Source: DASUGM01 sp036274055 (GTDB taxonomy: Bacteria; Acidobacteriota; Vicinamibacteria; Vicinamibacterales; SCN-69-37). From it: a stretch of 26,037 nucleotides of DNA. The position numbers and the translations under genes were made by a program. The notes under the pieces are model-generated. The model made no database searches. It had not been told where the DNA came from and was given only the letters and a program-made list of their open reading frames with translations. How positions within the stretch are numbered: position 1 is the stretch's first letter; each line of letters begins with the position of its first letter. The DNA is taken from contig DASUGM010000365.1 in NCBI GenBank assembly GCA_036274055.1, positions 1-26,037 of the forward strand. Direction: 5' to 3'. Of this stretch, positions 25,474-26,037 are shown in pieces.

Positions 25474-26037
25474 TCACTTTGTTCCGCCAACGAAAACCGC
25501 GTAGTTGCGGACCAGCTGCGCGGCGAGCGCGTCGAGCGTGCAGCCGCGCGCGGCGGCGAGCGCGGCGACCGTCTGCGCCAGAAACGCCGGCTCGTTGCGT
25601 TTGCCCCGATGCGGCACCGGCGCCAGGAACGGTGCATCGGTTTCGACGAGGAGGCGATCAGCCGGGATCATCGCCGCGGTGTCGCGCAGCGATCCGGCTT
25701 TCGGGAAGGTCAGGATGCCGGAGAGCGAAATGTAGAAGCCAAGGTCGAGCCCCTGGACCGCCTCCTCGCGCGAGCCGCTGAAGCAGTGGAAGACGCCGCG
25801 CACGCGCCCCTCTCCGGCTTCCTTGAGCACCGCGATGGTGTCTGCCGTCGCCTCGCGGGTGTGGATGACGACCGGCAGATCGCGCTCGCACGCGAGCGCG
25901 ATCTGCGCGGCGAACACCTCGCGCTGGACGTCGCGCGGCGCGAAGTCGTAGTGGTAGTCGAGCCCGATCTCGCCGATCGCCACGGCGGCGGCCGCCGCCG
26001 CCGCGGCGGCGGTAATGCCGGCCGCGCCGGCGGCGCG
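25474..26037 (-). CDS. tatD: TatD-family metal-dependent DNase/hydrolase, 5' end cut by window edge
   Basis: This is the C-terminal part, about 187 residues, of a TatD/YcfH-type TIM-barrel hydrolase of 3'-5' DNase or related activity. Visible metal or active-site residues are the Glu of VAIGEIGLDYHYD, the His of PVVIHTREA, the His of VFHCFSG, and the Asp of VETDAPFLAPVPHRGKRNEP, where the RGKRNEP block is highly typical. About 75 N-terminal residues, including the HxH motif, lie beyond the right edge. The frame stays open through the window end. It reads into an alanine run encoded by GCC/GCG triplets (about 25984-26013) just before VAIGEIG, where relatives have a short non-repetitive segment. 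A GTG at 25983 is not the true start. It is 58 bases upstream of the prenyl synthase start. Confidence 0.92.
   Translation of the reverse strand, partial: RAAGAAGITAAAAAAAAAVAIGEIGLDYHYDFAPRDVQREVFAAQIALACERDLPVVIHTREATADTIAVLKEAGEGRVRGVFHCFSGSREEAVQGLDLGFYISLSGILTFPKAGSLRDTAAMIPADRLLVETDAPFLAPVPHRGKRNEPAFLAQTVAALAAARGCTLDALAAQLVRNYAVFVGGTK

Overview
This is a GC-rich (roughly two-thirds G+C), gene-dense stretch of a Gram-negative-type bacterial chromosome. The gene content (exported amidohydrolase with a glycine/proline-rich linker, MacB-type permease with several adaptors, long HtrA, NtrC-like regulator, type A RNase P RNA) and the style of the short intergenic repeats suggest an acidobacterial genome, possibly Vicinamibacteria. 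That placement is an inference from the look of the sequence, not from a database search. Nothing indicates a phage, plasmid or insertion sequence, and I saw no tRNA, CRISPR array or transposase.

Layout. (1) 1-2003, minus: nnr (NAD(P)H-hydrate repair) overlapping tsaE (tRNA t6A), which runs off the left edge. (2) 2089-2958, plus: a class IV aminotransferase, divergent from nnr. (3) 3021-7920, plus: a tightly coupled four-gene transporter operon of three HlyD/MacA-like adaptors and one MacB/FtsX-type permease, with no ATPase gene. (4) 7921-8087: convergent intergenic region packed with short repeats and bidirectional terminator hairpins; the same palindrome recurs at bases 1-26. (5) 8088-12485, minus: gcvT-gcvH-gcvP glycine cleavage operon with its own promoter and no room for a glycine riboswitch. 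(6) 12634-16316, minus: the least ordinary part. It holds a ComEA-like DNA-binding protein, a GspH-type pseudopilin and a PilZ-like remnant; then a receiver-less AAA+ 'sigma54-type' activator whose GAFTGA loop is replaced; then two exported proteins sharing a four-cysteine domain with identical spacing; then a two-helix membrane protein. (7) 16613-18877, minus: a sugar-nucleotide epimerase and an exported amidohydrolase. (8) 18917-19378, minus: rnpB, the RNase P RNA. (9) 19468-26037, minus: a coupled chain tatD (5' end missing), polyprenyl diphosphate synthase, ligA, an htrA-type protease and an NtrC/NtrX-like response regulator.

How the parts fit. Most of the window is housekeeping: metabolite repair, tRNA modification, one-carbon metabolism, isoprenoid chain synthesis, DNA ligation, envelope protein quality control and RNase P. 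Start/stop overlaps of the ATGA or GTGA type tie many neighbours into translationally coupled operons. The best candidate for something undescribed is 12634-16316. A pseudopilin/ComEA operon lies next to an atypical AAA+ regulator and a pair of small exported proteins with a C-x17-C-x14-C-x17-C domain I do not recognise. The functional link among them rests on gene order and orientation only. Second in interest are the ATPase-less three-adaptor transporter operon and the dispersed 23-base palindromic repeat.
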